64,000 nucleotides of DNA from Chloroflexi bacterium HGW-Chloroflexi-4 (GTDB lineage Bacteria; Chloroflexota; Anaerolineae; Anaerolineales; Anaerolineaceae), in assembly GCA_002840715.1 (NCBI GenBank), contig PHBW01000010.1:1-64000 (forward strand), read 5' to 3'. Made by a program: the position numbers and the translations under genes. Positions 1 through 10,696 of this stretch are shown here, in pieces. The notes under the pieces are model-generated. The model was not told where the DNA came from. It searched no databases and saw only the letters and a program-made list of their open reading frames with translations. The stretch's first letter is position 1. The number at the start of each line of letters is the position of its first letter.

Positions 1-59
1 GCTTGTAGAAGTTCGAGGGTCTATTCGTTCGGACGCGGGTTCAATTCCCGCCATCTCCA
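1..59 (+). ncRNA. ssrA: tmRNA (ssrA), 3' end only
   Basis: The first 59 bases carry the tRNA-like 3' end of transfer-messenger RNA. The T-arm is GCGGG-TTCAATT-CCCGC, preceded by the typical GGAC, and is followed by the acceptor strand CATCTCC and the discriminator A. The CCA end is not fully encoded (CC then T). tmRNA rescues stalled ribosomes with SmpB. The 5' part and tag reading frame lie outside the window. An ordinary tRNA is less likely because the bases before the T-arm do not form a tRNA anticodon arm. Confidence 0.8.
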
Positions 60-70
60 CCTTTCCCCGT

Positions 71-96
71 GCCCCAGCCCTTGGCTGGGGTTTTTG
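71..96 (+). terminator. Rho-independent terminator of ssrA
   Basis: The hairpin CCCCAGCC-CTT-GGCTGGGG is followed directly by TTTTTG. It sits 12 bases after the tmRNA end and most likely ends that transcript. Confidence 0.85.
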
Positions 97-178
97 TTAT
101 TGTTTATTACAAAAAACAATTTCCAAGTTAATTTACCCCAAGTTCCCGGGAAGCTAAATCAGATTTCCGGTATTCTCT

Positions 179-3464
<3,286 letters not shown>

Positions 3465-3481
3465 TCAATGGCAAATGATTG

Positions 3482-3487
3482 TATAAT
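3482..3487 (+). promoter_or_regulatory. Possible -10 box for the 3533-8933 operon
   Basis: A perfect TATAAT lies 45 bases before the first gene of the plus-strand operon. No convincing -35 hexamer is visible at 16-18 bases. It is the only promoter-like site before this operon. Confidence 0.4.
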
Positions 3488-3532
3488 CCTGTTTAATCTA
3501 TTCGCGTGATTTAATTTTATAGTGGAGGACGC

Positions 3533-3889
3533 ATGAAAATCGTTGCATTTATCGGAGCTGGTTTGCTCATTCTATTTGGCGCCTTAATGGCTATTGGAGC
3601 AACCGATCCATACAATGGACAAATTGGATGGCTTCCCATTGGATTGGTATTAATTGGAGTTGGATTAGTGATCATCTTCTTTGCAGCTCGCCGCAAAGCC
3701 GTTTCGCCAACTACCAATGTGACCTTGAATGTAGATTTACCCGGCAACGTCTCAATGGATTCGATCAAATGCAAATCATGCGGCGGTGTCTTGGCTGCTG
3801 AAAACATAACCATGGTTCAAGGCGCCCCAATGGTGACCTGCCCATACTGCCACACCGTTTATCAAATGACTGAAGAACCTAAATGGTAA
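3533..3889 (+). CDS. Small membrane protein with C-terminal zinc ribbon
   Basis: This 118-aa protein has two hydrophobic helices (about residues 3-24 and 34-53) joined by a short loop, then a basic stretch AARRK. The soluble C-terminal part carries CKSCGG and, 20-odd residues later, CPYCH, a classic four-ligand zinc-ribbon arrangement. By the positive-inside rule the ribbon should be cytoplasmic. A strong GGAGG precedes the ATG. It is the first gene of the operon that encodes the Cys-Ala tailed protein and radical SAM enzymes (28-base gap to the next gene), so it may act with them. I do not recognise a named family. Confidence 0.75.
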   Translation: MKIVAFIGAGLLILFGALMAIGATDPYNGQIGWLPIGLVLIGVGLVIIFFAARRKAVSPTTNVTLNVDLPGNVSMDSIKCKSCGGVLAAENITMVQGAPMVTCPYCHTVYQMTEEPKW

Positions 3890-3917
3890 TTGCACTCGAT
3901 AATTTGGGAGGGTTGAT

Positions 3918-5639
3918 ATGAGAGTTTTGAGATACTTTTGTCTCTTTCTGATCTTAATATTGTTGGCTGGGAGTGTTTCTCCAGTTTATGCACAAGATTA
4001 TAGATTTCAGGTACCTGAACAAGCCGTTGTGGTATCAGTCAATAACGATGGATCTATAAACATTGATTACACCATGACCTTTTTGAACGACTCAGGTGCG
4101 CATGCCATCGATATCGTAGATATTGGCCTGCCAAATTACGATTATGAATTGCGCAACATCACGGCTGAAGTGGACGGTGTTCAAATAACCCGCATCACAA
4201 ACTCGGATGTTGTTTCACCAGGTATTTCCCTTTATCTTCAATCGAATGAAATCCCGGCTGGTGGCCGTGGAACGGTGCATGCCTACATCACCAAGGTTAA
4301 AACGGTGATCTATCCGGGCACCGAGCCTGAATCTGAAGATTATGCCAGCTTAAAGTTCTCCCCCAACTGGTATGACCGTCAATATTGTTACGGCGAAACT
4401 AATTATCAGTTTACTTTCCTTCTGCCGCCCGGAATTAAAGACGGCGAATCCAGATATTACATCCCTGAAAATTTCCCGAACACCGACGCACCTGAATCCA
4501 TGATCACAGCCGAAGACCGCATTTTCTATACCTGGGTTTCTGAAAATGCAAATACTTATACTCAGTATTATTTCGGAACCAGTTTTCCGGCCCGCTATCT
4601 GGCTGAAGGAGCAGTCGTCCAAGAGGCTTACGTTCCACCTTCATCCTCTGGCGGTAACAGCACCAGTTTCAACCTCGACAGTTTGTGTCCTTTCATTTTC
4701 TGCCTCGGGTTTATCGGTTTCTTTGCCTTGATCATCTACTCAGCCACCATAGGCGCCAAGAAGCGCAAGATGGCCTACCTACCTCCAAAGATATCAATGG
4801 AAGGTCACGGTGTGAAACGCGGTTTGACTTCGGTTGAAGCGGCAGTTTTGATGGAACAACCCATGGATAAAATCTTCACCATGGTGCTCTTTGGTCTGCT
4901 CAAAAAGAATGCAGCCGAAGTGGTCAACAAAGATCCGTTGGATATTAAAGCCTCAACCCCGGTTCCCCCTGAACTATACGGCTACGAAACTGATTTTCTG
5001 GCTGCTTTTACAGAAAAAGCATCTGCCCCACGCAAGAAATTGCTTCAAACCATGATGGTCAACCTGATCAAGAGTGTCGGCGAAAAAATGAAAGGTTTCA
5101 GCCGCAAAGAAACACTTGCGTTTTACGAAGACATCATGAGACGAGCCTGGACGCAAGTGGAGACTGCCGGAACACCCGAAGTTAAAGCCCAGGTTTACGA
5201 AGAAGTCATGGATTGGACCATGCTGGACAAGAAGTATGAAGACCGCACCAATAATGTCTTCAGTGGTCCAATGGTGATTCCGACACCCTCATGGTGGTGG
5301 CGTTATGACCCCACCTTCGTTCGGCCAGTTATGCATACAGGCTCTATTGGCGGGGCAACTCCCCCACCACTCTCCGGTTCCGGCGGACATTCCGTCTCGA
5401 TGCCTACAATGCCTGGTTCCGCTTTTGCAGCATCCGTGGTTGGCAGCGTCTCAAACTTCTCATCCAAGGTGATGGGCGGTCTGTCTGGCTTCACCAGCGG
5501 TGTGACCAATGTGACCAATCCTCCTCCTCCGCCTTCCACCTACCGCAGTTCTGGCGGTGGCGGCGGTGGTGGACGTTCATGCGCCTGCGCATGTGCCTGT
5601 GCGGGATGTGCCTGTGCTTGTGCCGGCGGCGGACGTTAG
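3918..5639 (+). CDS. Membrane protein with cytoplasmic Gly-rich/Cys-Ala tail
   Basis: This 573-aa protein begins with a signal peptide (residues 1-25, cut likely after VYA). An extracellular beta-rich domain follows (about 26-250), reminiscent of DUF2207-type ectodomains though I cannot assign it. A single membrane helix (about 256-279) ends in KKRK at 281-284, which places the rest in the cytoplasm. Residues 285-440 look helical, then come Pro/Gly/Ser-rich segments, seven glycines and a final tail. The tail has seven cysteines at 555, 557, 559, 561, 564, 566 and 568, alternating with alanine, and ends GGGR. Both Cys and Ala codons vary along the tail, so it is not a simple DNA microsatellite. 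The radical SAM gene starts 12 bases after its stop, and I infer that the tail is the substrate of those enzymes. Confidence 0.8.
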   Translation: MRVLRYFCLFLILILLAGSVSPVYAQDYRFQVPEQAVVVSVNNDGSINIDYTMTFLNDSGAHAIDIVDIGLPNYDYELRNITAEVDGVQITRITNSDVVSPGISLYLQSNEIPAGGRGTVHAYITKVKTVIYPGTEPESEDYASLKFSPNWYDRQYCYGETNYQFTFLLPPGIKDGESRYYIPENFPNTDAPESMITAEDRIFYTWVSENANTYTQYYFGTSFPARYLAEGAVVQEAYVPPSSSGGNSTSFNLDSLCPFIFCLGFIGFFALIIYSATIGAKKRKMAYLPPKISMEGHGVKRGLTSVEAAVLMEQPMDKIFTMVLFGLLKKNAAEVVNKDPLDIKASTPVPPELYGYETDFLAAFTEKASAPRKKLLQTMMVNLIKSVGEKMKGFSRKETLAFYEDIMRRAWTQVETAGTPEVKAQVYEEVMDWTMLDKKYEDRTNNVFSGPMVIPTPSWWWRYDPTFVRPVMHTGSIGGATPPPLSGSGGHSVSMPTMPGSAFAASVVGSVSNFSSKVMGGLSGFTSGVTNVTNPPPPPSTYRSSGGGGGGGRSCACACACAGCACACAGGGR

Positions 5640-5651
5640 TTTGCTGACCCG

Positions 5652-6986
5652 ATGAACCTGCTAAACTATTTCTCCTCTGCGAAATCCAAAACACCAGCAG
5701 TTGAACTGCCTGCTGCTGGTGTCTATCATTTTCTGCGCCAAAATGAAGTAGAAAAATCCAGGCTGCATCTGCGATTGGATAATGATGGGACGGGGTTGTT
5801 GATCATCAACGCCAACCGCGTTTATCAACTCAACCCCACTGCAGCGGCAATGATGTTTTTCGCTCTACATAAAATCCCGGGTGATAAAGCAGCGGCAAAA
5901 CTTCACAAGAAATTTAACGCCCCCAAGGATTTGCTCGTTTCTGATTATGGTGTCATTCAAGATCAACTTCAGGCTTTGATCTCAAATGAATCCTGCCCAA
6001 TCTGCGAACTTGATCTTGAAACTACTGCACCTTTTTCAACACGGCCATCCGCGCCATACCGCATGGATCTGGCTGTCACATACCGATGCAATAATGCCTG
6101 TGCGCATTGCTACAACGGACGCCCGCGCAATTACCCTGAACTAAGCACACAAGAATGGTTCAAGATATTGGATGACCTTTGGAAAATCGGTATTCCACAT
6201 ATTGTTTTTACTGGCGGCGAGCCAACTTTGCGTGATGACCTGCCAGATTTGATCCGCCATGCAGAAGCGAATGGCCAAATCACAGGCATTAACACCAACG
6301 GCCGGAAACTCAAAGACAAGGTTTATCTGCAAAAGCTGATCGACGCCGGTCTGGATCATGTGCAGATCACATTTGAATCGCACATCGCCGAAATTCACGA
6401 TCAGATGGTCTGTCACTCAGGCGCCTGGCAAGAGACTGTGGAAGGATTGAAAAACGCGGTGGAGTCAAATATGTACGTCATGACCAATACCACCATGCTG
6501 ACACACAACAAAGCTGCCATCCCCGACACATTGGTATTTCTTGGTCAATTGGGGTTGAAAACCATCGGGCTGAATGCTCTGATCTATTCAGGTCACGGCG
6601 CTACGGTAGGAACAGGGTTGTCTGAAAGCGAACTGCAGCCCATTCTCGAAACCGCGCAAATCATTACCAATAAATATGAACAGCGCTTGATTTGGTACAC
6701 CCCAACGCAATATTGCAATTTCGATCCGGTGCAAATGGGCTTGGGCGTCAAAGGCTGCACGGCTGCTTTATACAACATGTGCATTGAACCCAATGGCGAT
6801 GTCATTCCCTGCCAATCGTATTATCAATCGCTTGGCAACATCCTGACTCAACCTTGGGAAAAAATTTGGAATCATGATCTGGCTGTATCGCTGCGTGAAC
6901 GCCATAATCTGCCAGAAAAATGCAACGACTGTACGCTTTTAAGTGAATGCGGCGGCGGATGTCCGCTGGCTGCTAAGGTGAAATAA
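5652..6986 (+). CDS. PqqD-like/radical SAM/SPASM maturase
   Basis: This 444-aa protein has three parts. Residues about 20-115 resemble a PqqD/RRE-type domain (HLRLDNDGTGLLIINANRV), which in peptide-modification systems binds the substrate. Residues about 135-330 form a radical SAM core with the CX3CX2C cluster CNNACAHC (146, 150, 153) and the GGEPT SAM-binding motif. The C-terminal SPASM domain has GC, MCIEPNGDVIPC, CNDC and CGGGC, enough cysteines for auxiliary iron-sulfur clusters. Such enzymes install thioether, C-C or epimerised residues on peptides. The gene lies between a protein with a Cys-Ala tail and a cysteine-less paralogue. The specific reaction is inference. Confidence 0.88.
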   Translation: MNLLNYFSSAKSKTPAVELPAAGVYHFLRQNEVEKSRLHLRLDNDGTGLLIINANRVYQLNPTAAAMMFFALHKIPGDKAAAKLHKKFNAPKDLLVSDYGVIQDQLQALISNESCPICELDLETTAPFSTRPSAPYRMDLAVTYRCNNACAHCYNGRPRNYPELSTQEWFKILDDLWKIGIPHIVFTGGEPTLRDDLPDLIRHAEANGQITGINTNGRKLKDKVYLQKLIDAGLDHVQITFESHIAEIHDQMVCHSGAWQETVEGLKNAVESNMYVMTNTTMLTHNKAAIPDTLVFLGQLGLKTIGLNALIYSGHGATVGTGLSESELQPILETAQIITNKYEQRLIWYTPTQYCNFDPVQMGLGVKGCTAALYNMCIEPNGDVIPCQSYYQSLGNILTQPWEKIWNHDLAVSLRERHNLPEKCNDCTLLSECGGGCPLAAKVK

Positions 6987-7009
6987 AACAGTTATTCCCG
7001 GAGGGAAAA

Positions 7010-8185
7010 ATGAAAGCCAGAATTAATACCTTTATCAGCAACATCCTTTATTCACCAAAACCCATCCCGGCTGGAAATTATCAGTCCATGCTAAAATTGG
7101 ATACTGGTCCGACTTATCGTTTGCATTTACGCATTGATGAAAAAGGCACCGGTATTTTGATCATAAACGCCAGCACCATTTTGCATTTAAATGCCACCGC
7201 GGTCGAGTATGCCTATCATTTGATTAAGGAAACACCCGTAGAAACGATTGCATCTGAAATGCTGAAACGATACCGGGTTACAACAGAAGAAGCTATTTCA
7301 GATTTTCAAGAATTTAAGGAACGGTTGGAGACCCTGGTCTCAACACCAGATCTTGACCCTGAAACATTTCTGGATATGGAGCGTGTTGATGCCAACGATG
7401 ATAGTTTAACCGCCCCCATGCGCCTGGATTGTGCCCTCACCTATCAAGTTGTTGAAGGGTCAAACAGCGTTTATGCACCCAATGACCGCGTAAAACGCAC
7501 GCTGGATAAAGAAGAGTGGAAACAGGTGCTCAAAAACGCTTGGGACGCTGGCATCCCCCATGTAATTTTCACCGGCGGCGAGCCAACCCTGCGCCCGGAT
7601 GTTCCTGAATTAGTGCATTTTACTCAGGAGTTAGGCCAGGTAAGTGGATTGATCACTGATGGCAGCAGGTTAACTGAAAAGGATTACCTTCATCAACTGC
7701 TGCAGGCCGGGCTTGACCACCTGATGATCGTGCTTAATCCCTTTAACGATCAAGCTTGGGAAGCCATCAGAGATGCAATCGCTGAAGATATTTTCTTGAC
7801 AGTTCATTTGACCTTGAACAACCGCAACAAACCGGATTTCGAGAAAACACTTGAAAAACTTGCCAAAATGCAGGTAAAATCTCTTTCAATCAGTGCCGAT
7901 TCACAGGAATTATGGAAATCACTGCCTCAATACACTCAAAAAGCAATTGAAGCAGGATTTTCATTGGTTTGGGATCTTCCTGTGCCATATTCTTCATTCA
8001 ATCCGATTGCACTTGAATTGGAAATGGGTGAAGTTCGCTCGGAAGGTGCAGGTTCAAGTTGGTTGTATGTTGAACCCGACGGTGATGTTTTGGCCGGCCA
8101 GTGCAAGGAAGCTGTGCTTGGCAACTTCCTGACCGACCCATGGAATAGAATCTGGGCACAAGCAAAAATTTCACGCCATGGATAA
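7010..8185 (+). CDS. Degenerate radical SAM paralogue without cluster cysteines
   Basis: This 391-aa protein aligns along its length with the preceding radical SAM enzyme. It shares the PqqD-like N-terminus (HLRIDEKGTGILIINAS), the FTGGEPTLR motif and a shortened C-terminal YVEPDGDVLAGQC segment. The three cysteines that hold the 4Fe-4S cluster are gone. Where the active enzyme has CNNACAHC, this one has VVEGSNSV, with Val, Ser and Val at the ligand positions. The SPASM cysteines are mostly missing too and the protein ends about 50 residues earlier. The reading frame is intact with a GGAGG ribosome site, so it looks maintained rather than decaying. A catalytically dead partner or substrate-presenting subunit is the likely role. 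Confidence 0.82.
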   Translation: MKARINTFISNILYSPKPIPAGNYQSMLKLDTGPTYRLHLRIDEKGTGILIINASTILHLNATAVEYAYHLIKETPVETIASEMLKRYRVTTEEAISDFQEFKERLETLVSTPDLDPETFLDMERVDANDDSLTAPMRLDCALTYQVVEGSNSVYAPNDRVKRTLDKEEWKQVLKNAWDAGIPHVIFTGGEPTLRPDVPELVHFTQELGQVSGLITDGSRLTEKDYLHQLLQAGLDHLMIVLNPFNDQAWEAIRDAIAEDIFLTVHLTLNNRNKPDFEKTLEKLAKMQVKSLSISADSQELWKSLPQYTQKAIEAGFSLVWDLPVPYSSFNPIALELEMGEVRSEGAGSSWLYVEPDGDVLAGQCKEAVLGNFLTDPWNRIWAQAKISRHG

Positions 8186-8933
8186 AGTCGATTGGCATGA
8201 GCGGTTTTCGGTGCAGGCTGGCTGGACCAAACAACTGCGCCAATTTCTTTATCAGCAAGTTGGAATTAATGAAAAGTCCCGCATCCTCGAAGTTGGATGC
8301 GGGACCGGTGTTATCACCTCTGAACTTAATGATTTCACCAAAATCCGGGCGGCAGGAATCGACATGCAGTTTGAGCGATTATTGACAGCCGAGGCTCAAG
8401 ACAAAAAATCCGATTATGCCTGTGCAGATGTTTTTCACCTGCCTTATGCCGAAAACCAGTTTGATTTTGTTATTGCTCACTATTTATTCTTGTGGCTGCG
8501 TGAACCGATTCAGGCTTTATCTGAGATCCAACGCGTTTTAAAGCCAGGCGGCTGTATGGTTTCACTTGCCGAACCAGACTATCTTGCACGAATAGATAAT
8601 CCGCAATATTTATGGACTTTAGGCGAAATGCAGACAAAAGCCCTTATCCTCCAGGGTGCCAATCCGATGGCCGGACGGCAACTTGCTTCACATTTTCACC
8701 AGTCAGGATATAAAGAAGTCCAATATGGAATATCAGGATTTCAGACAGAAGCAGGTCAAACTCCAGCCTGGTTTGAATCAGAGTGGAAAATTATTGAAAG
8801 TGATCTTCTTCGATACGCCTCACCAAAAGAATTGGAAGTTTTTCAAAAAATGGATCTTGCTGCCTACCAAAGTGGATGCAGAGTCAGGTGGGTGCCAACT
8901 TTTTATGCCTATGGCAAAAAACATTACGAATAA
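8178..8933 (+). CDS. Class I SAM-dependent methyltransferase
   Basis: This 251-aa protein has the motif I sequence ILEVGCGTGVITSEL (about residue 34), an acidic motif II (AAGIDMQF) and a YAENQFDFVIAHYLFLWL segment, a typical UbiE/Methyltransf_11 domain. It overlaps the end of the radical SAM-like gene by 8 bases, so translation is coupled. In this operon it could methylate the modified tail or another component. A small-molecule target cannot be excluded from sequence alone. A terminator follows 60 bases downstream and closes the operon. Confidence 0.8.
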   Translation: MDKVDWHERFSVQAGWTKQLRQFLYQQVGINEKSRILEVGCGTGVITSELNDFTKIRAAGIDMQFERLLTAEAQDKKSDYACADVFHLPYAENQFDFVIAHYLFLWLREPIQALSEIQRVLKPGGCMVSLAEPDYLARIDNPQYLWTLGEMQTKALILQGANPMAGRQLASHFHQSGYKEVQYGISGFQTEAGQTPAWFESEWKIIESDLLRYASPKELEVFQKMDLAAYQSGCRVRWVPTFYAYGKKHYE

Positions 8934-8995
8934 GTTGTTTTTTAGGCCAAATGTCACTTATACCCATTTGCGTTTAGTAATAAACTTTATGCCGT

Positions 8996-9047
8996 AGGTC
9001 AGAGAACACATTATTGCTCACATTGCGAATGTTCTCTGACCTCTTTT
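8996..9047 (+). terminator. Terminator closing the radical SAM operon
   Basis: A 13-bp perfect stem (AGGTCAGAGAACA at 8996-9008 with TGTTCTCTGACCT at 9030-9042) encloses a 21-base loop and is followed by CTTTTTA. It separates the methyltransferase from the MFS gene. Confidence 0.8.
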
Positions 9048-9071
9048 TATACCTTAAATCGGGAGGGTTGC

Positions 9072-10412
9072 ATGAAAGGTGAACACAAGAAATCAGGCCG
9101 TACATTATTTGCTCTTGGACTTGGAAACCTTGTTGATTCAGGAGAAAGCCAATCCATGGGGGTTATGACCCCAATCATTGTTCAGATATTTGGTGTTAAC
9201 CTGGCATTGATCGGCTTGATGGAAACCCTGCGCAGCATCACCCAAACGGTCAGTGCGCCATTTTGGGGCTATGTATCAGATAAATGGTCCCGTAAGAAGG
9301 TACTATTCTTCGGCACCGGTATCTGGGGTATCTGGACCATCCTGGTTGGCTTAATGCCGTCTTTCACCGGCTTGATGATCATCCGCATTATTTCAGGCCT
9401 CGGTTTGGGATGTTTGATGCCCGCAACTTTTTCTCTTTTAGGCGATCATTTTTCGCAAGACAAACGTGGTCGCGCCTTGGGAATGATCAGTTTGATTGGT
9501 CTTTTGGGCACAGTGATAGGCGTAATCGCGCTCGGCTTTGTCGCTACCGTTGATTTATGGAAATGGGGCTTTATCGGCCTCGGCATTGCCAGCATCCTGA
9601 CCGGTTTCGTGATTTTATTGTTTGTTGAAGAACCCACACGCGGATCTTCAGAACCTGAATTGCAAGGCATCATCACCAAGGCCGATGAAAGCCGTTACAA
9701 GATCAATGTTAGAGACATGCTTGAAACGTTAAAAATCCCCACCATTTGGGCTGCCATCATTCAAGGTGTCACAGGGTCCATGCCGTGGGTGGTGATGGGT
9801 GTGTTTCTGATCAACTGGATGGTGAACGAATTAGGTTTTGCCAATACAATTTCGCTAACGGATCCAAAAGGCAGCGCTCCGATTGTGTTCGCGTTTGTGG
9901 TGATTGGCGCAGCAATCAGCAATTATGTTGGTGGTATCATCGGCGATTATGCTGAAAAGAAAAATGCCAAATACGGCCGTACCATCATCGGACAGTTCTC
10001 AGTTTTTGTGGGTGTGCCGCTGATGTTTGTGTTGATAAAATACGGTCCGCAAATGAGCTTTGGACTCTTTTTAACTTGGGCTTTTATGACGGCACTGTTG
10101 GTCGGCTGGCCAGGAACAGGAGCCAAACAACCCATGATGCAGGCCGTAGTTCCGCCTGAGAGACGCTCCAGTGCTTATTCAATGGTCAATCTCATCGAAG
10201 GCGGCTTGTCAGCCTTCTCAAGCATGATTGCAGGCGCCCTGGCCGTCAAGATCGGTCTTACCAATGCCCTGCTTTGGACCATTCCATTTCCGTGGATCAT
10301 CTGCGGGATCGGTTTCAGCCTGTTTTATTTCACATATCCAAAAGATGCAGCCAAGATCCGTGCCCAAATGGCCGAGCGGCGCGAAGAGTTAATCAAGGCA
10401 CACCAATCTTAG
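9072..10412 (+). CDS. MFS transporter
   Basis: This 446-aa protein has about 12 membrane helices of the major facilitator superfamily. The loop 2-3 motif GYVSDKWSRKKVL follows helix 2, and a second, partial copy with related charge pattern lies in the central region (GDYAEKKNAKYGR). The ribosome site GGGAGG precedes the ATG. The substrate cannot be read from the sequence. It lies after a strong terminator, so it is probably a separate unit, although readthrough from the radical SAM operon could link the two. A role in export for that system is possible but unsupported. Confidence 0.82.
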   Translation: MKGEHKKSGRTLFALGLGNLVDSGESQSMGVMTPIIVQIFGVNLALIGLMETLRSITQTVSAPFWGYVSDKWSRKKVLFFGTGIWGIWTILVGLMPSFTGLMIIRIISGLGLGCLMPATFSLLGDHFSQDKRGRALGMISLIGLLGTVIGVIALGFVATVDLWKWGFIGLGIASILTGFVILLFVEEPTRGSSEPELQGIITKADESRYKINVRDMLETLKIPTIWAAIIQGVTGSMPWVVMGVFLINWMVNELGFANTISLTDPKGSAPIVFAFVVIGAAISNYVGGIIGDYAEKKNAKYGRTIIGQFSVFVGVPLMFVLIKYGPQMSFGLFLTWAFMTALLVGWPGTGAKQPMMQAVVPPERRSSAYSMVNLIEGGLSAFSSMIAGALAVKIGLTNALLWTIPFPWIICGIGFSLFYFTYPKDAAKIRAQMAERREELIKAHQS

Positions 10413-10445
10413 CTTAAAATAATCAGCCGATCTTCGTTTCAGGTA

Positions 10446-10474
10446 TTGCCAAAAGGAGCGAAGACGGCTATAAT
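10446..10474 (+). promoter_or_regulatory. Sigma70-type promoter of the truncated tRNA-Pro
   Basis: TTGCCA (10446-10451), a 17-base spacer and a perfect TATAAT (10469-10474) lie 13 bases before the tRNA start. An imperfect inverted repeat (10425-10436 with 10459-10469) brackets the -35 box. Confidence 0.75.
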
Positions 10475-10487
10475 TCTGCTCGTTGTT

Positions 10488-10535
10488 CGGGGCGTGGCGC
10501 AGCCCGGCTAGCGCGCTTGCATGGGGTGCAAGAGG
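10488..10535 (+). pseudogene. tRNA-Pro(GGG), 5' part only
   Basis: The acceptor 5' strand CGGGGCG, a complete D-arm (GCGC...GCGC) and a complete anticodon arm (CTTGC-ATGGGGT-GCAAG, anticodon GGG) are present. After the AGG of the variable region the sequence changes abruptly to AT-rich DNA, with no T-arm and no CGCCCCG acceptor strand. The gene is therefore cut at about 10535. A poorly matching stretch at about 12636-12678, ending CTGCTCTG, might be the decayed 3' half. The cut most likely marks an insertion or a recombination junction. Confidence 0.78.
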
Positions 10536-10696
10536 ATTAGGACATTATTGTTTTTATGGATATATCAATATTTATATGATGGATGAAACCAGAATTTATT
10601 AACAAAAGAGTAATTCTTCTTATTAATAATACAATCTTAGAAAGTTCTGGAATATTTCAAAGAATGAATCTTGATTTCTACTAAGGATTTCTGAAC

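Noticed and set aside
4974-5156. Short minus-strand frames inside the Cys-Ala tailed protein gene
   Set aside because: They are antisense shadows without ribosome sites.
10533-10566. AGGAC-N19 match right after the broken tRNA-Pro
   Set aside because: The box after 19 bases is TATCAA, lacking the final T and the G/A pattern. It is also far from the sulfatase start.
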